Source of the DNA: Bacteroidia bacterium | GTDB taxonomy: Bacteria > Bacteroidota > Bacteroidia > Bacteroidales > Rikenellaceae | Assembly: GCA_025999315.1 (NCBI GenBank) | Contig: BNXD01000039.1 | Coordinates: 1-13,545 of the forward strand | Direction: 5' to 3' | DNA: 13,545 nt | In this document: positions 1-6,801 of the stretch, piece by piece | Layout: every line of letters begins with the position of its first letter | Position numbering within the stretch: position 1 is the stretch's first letter | Made by a program: the position numbers and the translations under genes | The notes under the pieces: model-generated | The model's input: only the letters and a program-made list of their open reading frames with translations | Told to the model about the DNA's origin: nothing | Databases searched by the model: none

Positions 1-278
1 GGCAACAGGGTGAATGGAACCGTATCAGGGTACGTTGCGTTGGGCGTATACCAGTGATAACCACGTGGATAAACGACGTACAGATGTGCCGTCTCGACAC
101 GGCGACCATCACCGGCGTACCCAACTACGATCCCGAGACGGTGGCGCAGCGGCTGGGGCGAGAGGGCCATATCGCTCTGGAGATCCACGACGTGGTGATG
201 AGCAACCCCCTGGGGCGCGACCGCTGGGAGGTGGGCGCCAAATGTCGCTGGAAGAATATCTCCGTCAGGGAGTTATAG
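1..278 (+). CDS. DUF1080 / 3-keto-disaccharide hydrolase family protein, C-terminal end (5' partial)
   Basis: The reading frame is open from base 3 to a TAG at 276-278, giving about 91 residues of a protein whose start lies left of the window. The visible part opens with GEWNRIRV, continues with ITTWINDVQM, then GREGHIALEIHD, and ends CRWKNISVREL. This order (a GEWN strand, a TWxNG-like strand, a GxIALQxH strand, a final FRNIxIREL strand) is the typical end of the DUF1080 concanavalin-like beta-sandwich, now linked to hydrolysis of 3-keto-glycosides and common in Bacteroidota carbohydrate loci. There is no sign of damage. It converges on the miaB stop with 73 bp between them, in which I see no convincing terminator. 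Which polysaccharide it serves cannot be told, and whether it belongs to the sulfatase cluster 2.6 kb to the right is unknown, since two minus-strand genes separate them. Confidence 0.85.
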   Translation, partial: QQGEWNRIRVRCVGRIPVITTWINDVQMCRLDTATITGVPNYDPETVAQRLGREGHIALEIHDVVMSNPLGRDRWEVGAKCRWKNISVREL

Positions 279-351
279 CGTTTTGCCGTCCGCGGCCGAC
301 GAAATCTGCCCGCGCCTTCACAAGCCACAACACGGCTCGCAAAATAGTTTT

Positions 352-1701
352 TCACTCCACCACACGCCCGACAAGGGTGGCCGAGGTGCAGTCGGTGATC
401 TCCACCCTGACATAGTCGCCGGGGTGGAGGTCGCCGCGCGGAAAGACCACCACCTTGTTCTGCGACGTGCGGCCGAAGAGCTGATCCTCGCTGCGTTTGG
501 AGCGCCCTTCCACCAGAACCTCAAAACGGCGGCCCACGTCGCGGCGGTTGCTCTCGAGCGAAAGGGTGTTCTGCAGGGCGATCACCTCGCCGAGGCGGCG
601 TGTCTTCTCCGCCTCGGGCACGTCGTCGGGCATCTCGCGCGAGGCCCGTGTGCCCGGACGCTCGGAGTATTTGAACATGTAGGCAAAATCGAACCCTGCC
701 TCTCTCATCAGCGAGAGGGTCTGTCGGTGATCGTCCTGAGTCTCACCGCAAAAGCCTGCGATCAGGTCGGTCGAGACGGCGCAGTCGGCCATCCGCTCGC
801 GTATGGCCCGGATGCGGCCGAGGTACCACTCGCGGCTATATTTGCGGTTCATGCGCTCGAGCATCTCCGAGCTGCCGCTCTGGGCCGGAAGGTGGATCGC
901 CCGGCAGATGTTGGGTGTGGCGGCAATGACATCGAGCACCTCATCGCTCAGATCCTTGGGGTGAGAGGTGGCAAAGCGCACCCTCAACTGTGGCGACACA
1001 CCGGCCACGTCGGCCAGCAACCGCGCAAAATCCACATCCCCAAAACTGTACGAGTTGACGTTTTGCCCCAGCAGGGTAACCTCGCGGTAACCGGCGTCGA
1101 ACAGCTCGCGGGCCTCGCGCAGGATGGTCTGCGGGTCGCGGCTGCGCTCGCCCCCGCGCGTGTAGGGCACCACGCAGTAGGAGCACATGTTGTTGCACCC
1201 GCGCATGATGGCGATAAAGGCGCTGACCCCGCCCTGATCGAGCCTCACGGGCGAAATCTCGGCATAGGTCTCCTCGCGCGACAGTTCGACGTTGATGCTG
1301 CGACCCGCCTGATCGCCTGCGTCGCGCAGCAGGCGCGGCAGGTCGCGATAGGCGTCGGGGCCCACCACAATGTCCACCGCCCGACGCTCGAAAAGCTCCT
1401 CGCGAAGGCGTTCGGCCATGCACCCTATAACCCCGAGACGAAGCCCCGGACGCGCCTTTTTGTAGCGTCCCAACTCGGAAAGACGCCCCCAGATGCGCTG
1501 CTCGGCGTTGTCGCGCACCGAGCAGGTGTTGACCAGAATCACATCGGCCTCTTCGGGGCGGCGGGTGTAGAGGTAGCCTTCTTTCTGCAGGATGGCCACG
1601 ACGATCTCGCTGTCGCCGACATTCATCTGACAACCATAGGTTTCGATATAGAGTTTCCGGCCGGAACCGGTTGCCGGTCGCAGGTTTTTGTAGTCCATCA
1701 T
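352..1701 (-). CDS. miaB: MiaB: tRNA-2-methylthio-N6-dimethylallyladenosine synthase
   Basis: A radical-SAM methylthiotransferase that adds the 2-methylthio group to i6A37 of tRNAs reading UNN codons. The 449-residue length is normal. The N-terminal UPF0004 domain opens with YIETYGCQMN and supplies the auxiliary-cluster cysteines Cys24, Cys60 (NTCSVR) and Cys94 (GCMAE). The radical-SAM domain carries the CxxxCxxC motif at Cys169, Cys173 and Cys176 (GCNNMCSYC), followed by VPYTRGGERSR. The LGQNVNSY segment and the C-terminal TRAM domain (from about residue 385, with the LFGRTSQNKVV segment) are typical of MiaB rather than RimO or MtaB. Two ATGs lie in tandem (1701 and 1698); the first is used here, though the second is equally possible. 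The gene starts 21 bp after the stop of the upstream glycosylase-like gene on the same strand, so the two are probably co-transcribed. No defects seen. Confidence 0.97.
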   Translation of the reverse strand: MMDYKNLRPATGSGRKLYIETYGCQMNVGDSEIVVAILQKEGYLYTRRPEEADVILVNTCSVRDNAEQRIWGRLSELGRYKKARPGLRLGVIGCMAERLREELFERRAVDIVVGPDAYRDLPRLLRDAGDQAGRSINVELSREETYAEISPVRLDQGGVSAFIAIMRGCNNMCSYCVVPYTRGGERSRDPQTILREARELFDAGYREVTLLGQNVNSYSFGDVDFARLLADVAGVSPQLRVRFATSHPKDLSDEVLDVIAATPNICRAIHLPAQSGSSEMLERMNRKYSREWYLGRIRAIRERMADCAVSTDLIAGFCGETQDDHRQTLSLMREAGFDFAYMFKYSERPGTRASREMPDDVPEAEKTRRLGEVIALQNTLSLESNRRDVGRRFEVLVEGRSKRSEDQLFGRTSQNKVVVFPRGDLHPGDYVRVEITDCTSATLVGRVVE

Positions 1702-1722
1702 GAATCTATATTGAGTTTTTTA

Positions 1723-2421
1723 TCATAACACTCCCACCGAGACGAACATCTGTCTGTAGGCCTCGGCTTTGCGTTCGAGCGGCAAGGGGTAGGCGCGCGA
1801 GGAGGAGGGCATGCGCCACAGTGTCATGCGGCGACCGGCAAAATCGAACGTCGCGCTGCCTCCCACCGGCGGAGGCAAGAAGCGCCCGAGGGGTTGCAGG
1901 TCGACAGTGGCAGAGTCCGTCTGCCGTGTCGCCTTTTCCGCCGGGACTGCGCTGCCGCCTGTCCGCCCGACAGAGGCCGGGGCCCCCTGCGCCGCATCGA
2001 TGATCGCAGTCAGGGTGTCGGTCGCTTTCTGTCCGGTGGTGATGATCGTGCGACACAGCGGTATCTGCTCCAGCAGCGTGGCCAGATCGAGGGGCCGGAC
2101 CACCTCCAGCAGGTTGTCCGAGGCATTGCCGCCGTGGCGTATCACAGCCTCGGCCGTGTCGCTCAGCGCGATGGTGCGACTGCGGCAGAACTGTTCGATC
2201 TGCGCCCGGTCGAAACGCCGCCCGTCGACAAAGTGATCGCGCCGACCGAAAAAGAGCAATCCCATGATGCGCCACATGTCGTTCTGGAGGTTGGGATAGA
2301 AAAACTCCATCGACCAGCGCGCCCGCGGCGGCGGAAAACTGCCGAGCATCAATACCCTCGCCCCTTCGGGCAGAAAGGGTGGAAGGGGGTGGTGCTCTAT
2401 GAGGTCATTCGATGGTTTCAT
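1723..2421 (-). CDS. Uracil-DNA glycosylase superfamily protein
   Basis: A 232-residue protein of the uracil-DNA glycosylase fold, probably a base-excision repair enzyme removing a deaminated base. The N-terminal core motif is VLMLGSFPPPRARWSMEFFYP (Gly27-Ser28-Phe29-Pro30), followed by a NLQNDMWRIMG segment that matches the substrate-pocket helix seen in Mug/SMUG-like and family-6 proteins. Near the C-terminus MPSSSRAYPLPLERK (204-218) matches the DNA-intercalating loop region with its conserved Pro-Ser-Ser. The classical GQDPYH motif is absent, so it is not family 1 (Ung). Residues about 145-178 form a low-complexity, Ala/Thr-rich insertion just before the LQPLGRFLPPP segment. The base excised (uracil, hypoxanthine or a G:T/U mismatch) cannot be decided from the sequence. 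It precedes miaB by 21 bp and probably leads that operon from the -7 box at 2432-2439. Confidence 0.8.
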   Translation of the reverse strand: MKPSNDLIEHHPLPPFLPEGARVLMLGSFPPPRARWSMEFFYPNLQNDMWRIMGLLFFGRRDHFVDGRRFDRAQIEQFCRSRTIALSDTAEAVIRHGGNASDNLLEVVRPLDLATLLEQIPLCRTIITTGQKATDTLTAIIDAAQGAPASVGRTGGSAVPAEKATRQTDSATVDLQPLGRFLPPPVGGSATFDFAGRRMTLWRMPSSSRAYPLPLERKAEAYRQMFVSVGVL

Positions 2422-2431
2422 GATCGCAGTG

Positions 2432-2439
2432 CAAAATTA
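2432..2439 (-). promoter_or_regulatory. Bacteroidota-type -7 box (TAATTTTG) for the glycosylase-miaB unit
   Basis: Read on the minus strand, TAATTTTG fits the Bacteroidota primary-sigma -7 consensus TAnnTTTG at every fixed position. It ends 10 bp before the ATG at 2421, so transcription would begin only a few bases before the start codon, giving a very short leader. A -33 TTTG element is not clear. Assigned by motif and position only. Confidence 0.5.
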
Positions 2440-2609
2440 CTATTTTTGAGCGAGCGGAGAAATGTGTCCGAAAACTTTAAGAGGTTATATATAATTTCAG
2501 TCTGTTTTTAATGCGAATTAACAGTTAAAACTTATATTTGATTATCAATATTTTATTGCTTAATCAATTTTTATGTCATGTTACCCTCAAGCGAAACTCT
2601 TTTCATGTC

Positions 2610-2685
2610 ACCCTGAGCGAAGTCGAAGGGTCTCGGTAAGACTGGTGAATCAGTCATTTTGAGATGCTTCGACTTCGCTCAGCAT
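2610..2685. repeat. Pair of opposed REP-like hairpins with conserved loop and covarying stems
   Basis: Unit one is 2610-2631: stem ACCCT/AGGGT around the 12-nt loop GAGCGAAGTCGA. Unit two is 2664-2685 on the opposite strand: stem ATGCT/AGCAT around the same 12-nt loop. Flanking bases (TGTC before, CTC after) also agree. Two of the five stem pairs differ between units and both differences keep pairing. The sequence resembles short intergenic motifs I recall as widespread in Bacteroidota genomes. Confidence 0.7.
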
Positions 2686-2729
2686 GACAGGAGATGTAGA
2701 GATGGTTGCCTTCGGGCTACTCCTCGCAG

Positions 2730-2765
2730 CTCGGCATGGCTCGAACAAGTTCGACTCTGCCCTCA
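2730..2765 (+). repeat. Diverged copy of the 38-nt intergenic repeat (family R1)
   Basis: It begins CTCGGCA and ends with TCGAACAAGTTCGACTCTGC followed by a short C-rich tail. It aligns with the copies at 6938-6975 and 9237-9274, with small gaps in the left arm that weaken the outer GGCAGAG/CTCTGCC stem present in the other two. Confidence 0.6.
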
Positions 2766-2782
2766 CTCGCAGCGTCGGGCAG

Positions 2783-2801
2783 ACTTCGCTCAGCATGACA
2801 T
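2783..2801 (+). repeat. 19-nt direct repeat of the hairpin arm at 2671-2689
   Basis: GACTTCGCTCAGCATGACA occurs identically at 2671-2689 and here. This second copy lacks the left stem (ATGCTTC), so it cannot form the same hairpin and looks like a truncated unit next to the right inverted end of the element. Confidence 0.75.
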
Positions 2802-2843
2802 GGTGAATTTCAACTGTTAATTCGCATTTTTAATAAAAATAAA

Positions 2844-2851
2844 TATCTTTG
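2844..2851 (+). promoter_or_regulatory. Bacteroidota-type -7 box (TATCTTTG) for the first sulfatase gene
   Basis: TATCTTTG matches TAnnTTTG perfectly and lies 39 bp before the ATG at 2891, giving a leader of roughly 30 bases. It sits just outside the right inverted end of the MITE-like element. The bases about 20 upstream are AT-rich without a strong -33 TTTG. This is the only good plus-strand promoter I see before the sulfatase-glycosidase-sulfatase genes, so it may drive all three. Confidence 0.55.
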
Positions 2852-2890
2852 TAAAATTATGGCCGTGGACCGCAAAAATAACCAAACATT

Positions 2891-4430
2891 ATGAATAGTC
2901 TCATCATCGGACGATCGCTGCTCGCGGCTTCGGCGGCGTTTGCGACAGTTCATCCGACGGCGGCAGGGGCTGCCGCCAAGGGCGCGGGTCAGACGGCCAA
3001 AACGGCAATGCCGTCAAACCCAACATCATATATATCCTGGCCGACGACCTCGGTTACGGCGACATCGGCATACTCGGCCAAAAGACGATCTCTACCCCCA
3101 ACCTCGACCGTATGGCCCGCGAGGGGATGATCTTCACCAACCACTACGCGGGGCGCCCGTCAGCGGCCCCTCGCGCTGTGTGCTGATGACGGGCAAACAC
3201 ACCGGACACTCGTCGATCCGCGGCAACAAATCGATCACACAGGTGGGTGTAGCCCCCCTCTGGGCGTCGGACATCACTCTGGCCGAGGCTGTCAGGAAGA
3301 ACACCGATTATGTTACGGGCATGAGCGGACGGTGGCATCTGGGCGGCGAGTTGACCAACCAGACCCCCTATCACCGCGGTTTCGACTATCATTTCGGCAA
3401 GCTGAGCGCCGACTTTCCCAACAAACAGGGCGTGATGATCGACCTGAACTGGGACGTCAACGGCAAACATCTCACTTACAGCGAATATGCGGCCAAAAAT
3501 TCGGAGGCCATGTTCGAGAACGGCAAGCTCTACAACCTCACCCCCGAGGAGCAGGCCCGGCGTCCGATCAACATGGACCGTCTGGTGACCGACAAGGCCA
3601 AGGCCTTCATCGACAGAGAGAAGAGCCGGCCGTTCTTTCTTTATGTGGCCTATTCGCTGGTGCACTCTCCCATGGAGTATCACGATGCTACGCCCGTCGA
3701 AGCCAACGACTGGCCCGAGGCCGAACGCGCCTTCGCCTCGATGCTCATGAGCCTCGACAAGTATGTGGGCGAGATACTCGATCTGGTCGACCGCCTCGGG
3801 CTGGGACAGAAGACGCTGGTGGTCTTCTCGTCCGACAACGGCGCCCACAACGAGGGGGGCCACGACCACACGTTCTTCAACTCGACGGGCGAGTTTCGCG
3901 GCTTCAAACGCGACGTTTACGACGGGGGGATGCACACCCCGCTCTTCTGCCGCTGGACGGGCACCATCAAGCCCGGCTCGCACTCCGATCTGCTGTCGGC
4001 GTTCTGGGATGTGATGCCGACGGTGTGCGATCTGGCCGGCGCGCCGATACCCGAGAGCACCGACGGGCTGTCGATGGCCCCCACGCTGTTGGGCAAACCT
4101 CAGACGGAGAGGCACGAGTTTCTCTACTGGGAGTTCAACGAACGTTCGGACCGCAAACGGCCGGGCGCCGAATACAAACAGGCCGTGGTCTTCGACAAGT
4201 GGAAGGTTATCAACTACCTCGACGCCCAAAGAGTCGAGCTCTACGCCCTGGCTGCGCTCGAAGGCAAGGATAAACTGGGGCGCGAATGGGTCGTCGAGCA
4301 GAACGACCTGGCGGCCAAATACCCCGAGCTGGTCAAACGGGGCCTGCTCTACATGGCCGCCTCGCATATCCAGAACCCGATCTTCCCCATGACCCGTCAT
4401 GAGAGAGGCAAAGAGGTGAACGGTAAATAG
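2891..4430 (+). pseudogene. Secreted serine-type sulfatase (S1 family), frameshifted
   Basis: A type I sulfatase, which would remove sulfate from a glycan once its serine is converted to formylglycine; coding is split over three frames. Frame one gives the signal peptide from 2891 ([20 protein letters not shown]). Frame two, about 3003-3153, gives [16 protein letters not shown] and the metal-binding aspartates. Frame three, from 3154 to the TAA at 4428-4430, gives the rest. Adding one A to the run at 2999-3002 and one G to the run at 3150-3153 restores a 513-residue protein. In that numbering Asp52/Asp53 and Asp316-Asn317 bind calcium, and Ser92 ([12 protein letters not shown]) is the activation residue. 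The usual GKWHLG is GRWHLG (Arg148). Residues 453-472 come from a 63-bp segment identical to one in the downstream sulfatase. Either a genuine decaying gene or one hit by sequencing indels; the several independent oddities favour decay. The sulfatase subfamily is not assigned. Confidence 0.85.
4243..4305 (+). repeat. 63-bp perfect direct repeat, copy 1 (in sulfatase 1)
   Basis: Identical base for base to 8466-8528 and in the same reading frame, encoding ALAALEGK through WVVEQN. Here it follows KVINYLDAQRVELY and precedes NDLAAKYPELV, the place where sulfatases normally have a short ELYDLxxDPxExxNLA turn. The segment seems to have replaced that turn. The flanking bases differ at both ends (T against A on the left, A against T on the right). 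Confidence 0.97.
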
Positions 4431-4434
4431 ATCG

Positions 4435-4643
4435 CGAACGTCTCTTTGCAAGCCAACTTAACACCCCGCGCATAGCGGTCTTCGGCAGACGGCAGACAAC
4501 AGTCAAACTTAAAGTTCATGGCAAGACGCCGACTGCTTTTCGACTTTGCTGAGCAAAGTCGAAAAGCCCGCAGCCGCCCCCAGCGGAGGGCTGCACTCGT
4601 CTGCGACTTCGAGCAGCCCACCGCCGACTGCGGGCCGCCCTAA
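4435..4643 (-). repeat. Intergenic repeat island, inverted relative to 6802-7120
   Basis: It occupies most of the 285-bp gap 4431-4715. Read on the minus strand it begins TTAGGGCGGCCCGCAG (from 4643; the module spans 4615-4643), matching the left end of the 6802-7120 element. It then carries a 34-nt block at 4565-4598 that agrees at 32 of 34 positions with 7032-7065, a perfect hairpin (4535-4567), and finally GTGTTAA near 4450, also found near the right end of the other element. The copy is shorter and its middle differs. No gene or clear promoter was seen here. Confidence 0.6.
4535..4567. repeat. Perfect 15-bp hairpin after sulfatase 1
   Basis: GCTTTTCGACTTTGC pairs perfectly with 4553-4567 around the loop TGA. 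It begins 105 bp after the sulfatase stop and is not followed by a T-run, so a classic intrinsic terminator is doubtful. The TTCGACTTTGCT arm resembles the CTTCGACTTCGCTC arm of the hairpins near 2670, so it probably belongs to the same REP-like class. Confidence 0.7.
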
Positions 4644-4715
4644 TTGCCTGCACTTCACTATTAAATGGCTCTTTTTAACCAACCTTTAATTGAACAACCG
4701 GTAAAATACAACACG

Positions 4716-6728
4716 ATGAGAAAAGCTATATTCACGGCGTTGCTGATGGCGGCGGTCGCCACAGGCGCCGTCGGCGCTGCCACCACCAAAACATCTACGC
4801 CGCAGATCGGGGCGCAGGTGTTCATCGAGCCCGGTCAGAGCGACGCACAGATCGACCTCTGGTTTCGCACGCTGAAAGAGAGCGACATGACCGTTGCACG
4901 CATCCGCATGTTCGAGCGTTATATGCGCGACAAGGACGGCGGGTGGGACTTCGCGCTATTCGACAAAGCGTTCAGGGCGGCCGAAAAGTATGACATAGAG
5001 CTCTATGCGACGCTCTTCCCCTATACCGAGTTTACGGATGTGGGCGGGTTCAAGTTTCCGCGCGATGATCCGCACTCCGACGCGGTGATGGAGTACATCA
5101 ACCGGACGGTCTCCCACTTCAAGAGCTTCAAATCGCTCAAGGCGTGGGTGTTGATCAACGAGCCAGGGCTCAGCTCGCCCCCACTGAACGAACGTTTCAC
5201 CGCCCGAATGTACCGCGACTGGCTGGTGCGCAGAGCCGACAGGGATTACAACCAGGCGGGTTATCCGGTGCCGGATTTCGACCGCGAACGCTTCAACCTG
5301 TGGTATCACACCTGGTATCTGGACCGTCTGGCCAAAGAGGTGCGCAAGTACGACGCCAAGAGCGAACTTCACGTCAATCCTCACAACGTGTTGCGGCTGT
5401 ACGGTTCGTACGACTTTCCCGCCTGGCGCAATTTTCTCACCACGCTCGGAGGGTCGGCCCATGCCAGCTGGCACTTTTCGATGTTCAAACGCAACGCCTA
5501 CAACATAGCCATGGCGGCCAACTCGGAGATGCTGCGTTCGGGGGCGGGCCCTCTGCCGTGGCTGATGACCGAGCTGCAGGGCGGCAATAACATCTTCAGC
5601 GGCATGAGCTCGGCCATGATGTGCCCTACGCCCGAAGAGACGACGCAGTGGCTGTGGACCGTGATGCTCACCGAGGGTAAGGCGGGCATCTTCTGGTGTC
5701 TCAACCCCCGCGCTTCGGGAGCCGAGGCGGGCGAGTGGGCCCTGCTCAACTTCAAGGACAAGCCATCGGGCCGTATGGTCGCGGCGGCCTCCGTAGCCCG
5801 GACTATCAGAGAGAACGCCGCCCTGCTCTCGCCCCTGAAGGTGGTCGAGAGCGGGATAACGATCCTCTACAACCGCGAATCGGCGTGGACCGAGACCCGT
5901 CAGGGCCGCGGACGCAACACCAAAATGGAGGGTTCGTCCATCAACTCGCCGCTGGCCTACTTCGAGGCCCTCGCCGCGCTGGGCATTCAGGCCAACCTGA
6001 AAGAGATACGCGAGGTGGACTTCTCCGAGAGCGACTACAGCGGCAAGGTCATGATCCTCTCGAACCAATGGGCTGTGGATCAGACGCTGGTCGCCAATCT
6101 GGAGAAATTTGTCGCCGCCGGTGGCAAGCTCATAGTCGACGGCATGAGCGGATACTACGACTACAACGCCCACTGCACTGCCGCCTCGGGCAATTTCCAG
6201 ATGGCGAAGCTGCTGGGCGCCTCGCCGGTGGAGTATGGCCTGATGGAGGAGGGTTTCGGGATCACGCTTGGGCAGATCACCCTGCCGGCCCGGATGTGGA
6301 TGGGCGTGGTCGAGACCGCCGGGGCAACATCGCTGGCGCAGATCGACTCCCGGACGGTGGCCACGAGCTACCGGCTGGGCAAAGGCGAGGTCATATGGAT
6401 ACCGTCGCTGGTGGGGCTCACCGCACGCGAGGGCAAGGACGGCTACCAGACCCTCGACCAGTGGCTCACAGGGCAGCTTCCGGGGCCGATGCTCGACAAG
6501 GCGTTCCGTTTTGCCGCCTTCGAGCGCGGCGTGCAGATGCTCACGGCATCCTCGGGCAAAGAGTATGTCAGCCTGATCGTCAACAAAAGCTCGCAGCAAC
6601 GCACCGTCCCCATCCTCACCCCCGGATCGCTGCGCGGCAGGGTGATCTTCGCAGGCAAGGGCGGCAGCATCGACGGAAGCCAGGTGACCATCGCCCCCGA
6701 AGAGAGCATCGTAATACGCTGGCAATAG
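4716..6728 (+). CDS. Secreted clan GH-A glycoside hydrolase, GH42/GH164-like (possible beta-mannosidase)
   Basis: A retaining glycosidase of about 670 residues. The ATG at 4716 is preferred over an in-frame ATG at 4665 because it directly precedes a standard signal peptide (MRKAIFTALLMAAVATGAVGA). Residues about 30-390 form a TIM barrel. Glu149 in VLINEPG is the likely acid/base and Glu286 in LMTELQGG the likely nucleophile. Residues about 395-600 look like the Rossmann-like trimerisation domain of GH42-type enzymes (VMILSNQW, FVAAGGKLIVDG), followed by a C-terminal beta-sandwich. The spacing of the two glutamates (137) equals the Glu160/Glu297 spacing I recall for the founding GH164 beta-mannosidase of Bacteroides salyersiae, and the domain order agrees. 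The family call is an inference; a distant GH42 beta-galactosidase remains possible. Its place between two sulfatases suggests a sulfated, mannose- or galactose-containing glycan. No truncation or frameshift. Confidence 0.8.
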   Translation: MRKAIFTALLMAAVATGAVGAATTKTSTPQIGAQVFIEPGQSDAQIDLWFRTLKESDMTVARIRMFERYMRDKDGGWDFALFDKAFRAAEKYDIELYATLFPYTEFTDVGGFKFPRDDPHSDAVMEYINRTVSHFKSFKSLKAWVLINEPGLSSPPLNERFTARMYRDWLVRRADRDYNQAGYPVPDFDRERFNLWYHTWYLDRLAKEVRKYDAKSELHVNPHNVLRLYGSYDFPAWRNFLTTLGGSAHASWHFSMFKRNAYNIAMAANSEMLRSGAGPLPWLMTELQGGNNIFSGMSSAMMCPTPEETTQWLWTVMLTEGKAGIFWCLNPRASGAEAGEWALLNFKDKPSGRMVAAASVARTIRENAALLSPLKVVESGITILYNRESAWTETRQGRGRNTKMEGSSINSPLAYFEALAALGIQANLKEIREVDFSESDYSGKVMILSNQWAVDQTLVANLEKFVAAGGKLIVDGMSGYYDYNAHCTAASGNFQMAKLLGASPVEYGLMEEGFGITLGQITLPARMWMGVVETAGATSLAQIDSRTVATSYRLGKGEVIWIPSLVGLTAREGKDGYQTLDQWLTGQLPGPMLDKAFRFAAFERGVQMLTASSGKEYVSLIVNKSSQQRTVPILTPGSLRGRVIFAGKGGSIDGSQVTIAPEESIVIRWQ

Positions 6729-6801
6729 GTTTTTTAGATGACCCGCCACCAAAGGCAGTCAAGGTAGATCACAAAAAGACGCACGGTTGCTTTAAGCCTG
6801 G

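Larger units (their letters stand above)
2505..2832. mobile_element. MITE-like non-coding element with terminal inverted repeats
   Basis: This fills most of the 469-bp gap 2422-2890. The left end (2505-2530, core GCGAATTAACAGTT) returns inverted at the right end (about 2808-2832, core AACTGTTA..TTCGC), with near identity over about 24 bases allowing one mismatch and possibly a single-base gap. The interior of about 280 bp has an AT-rich left part (2531-2575), two hairpins with a shared loop (2610-2685), a diverged copy of the 38-nt repeat found elsewhere in the window (2730-2765) and a 19-nt direct repeat of one hairpin arm (2783-2801). No reading frame in it looks coding. Inverted ends around a small non-coding core suggest a MITE or a REP cluster; no target-site duplication is obvious. 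Confidence 0.5.

Noticed and set aside
283..351. A bidirectional terminator between the DUF1080 gene and miaB
   Set aside because: Only a 4-5 bp stem can be drawn here and it is not followed by a T-run on the relevant strand.
4665..4715. An in-frame ATG 51 bases upstream of the glycosidase start
   Set aside because: The extra 17 residues would sit in front of a textbook signal peptide beginning at 4716, so the internal ATG is the better start.
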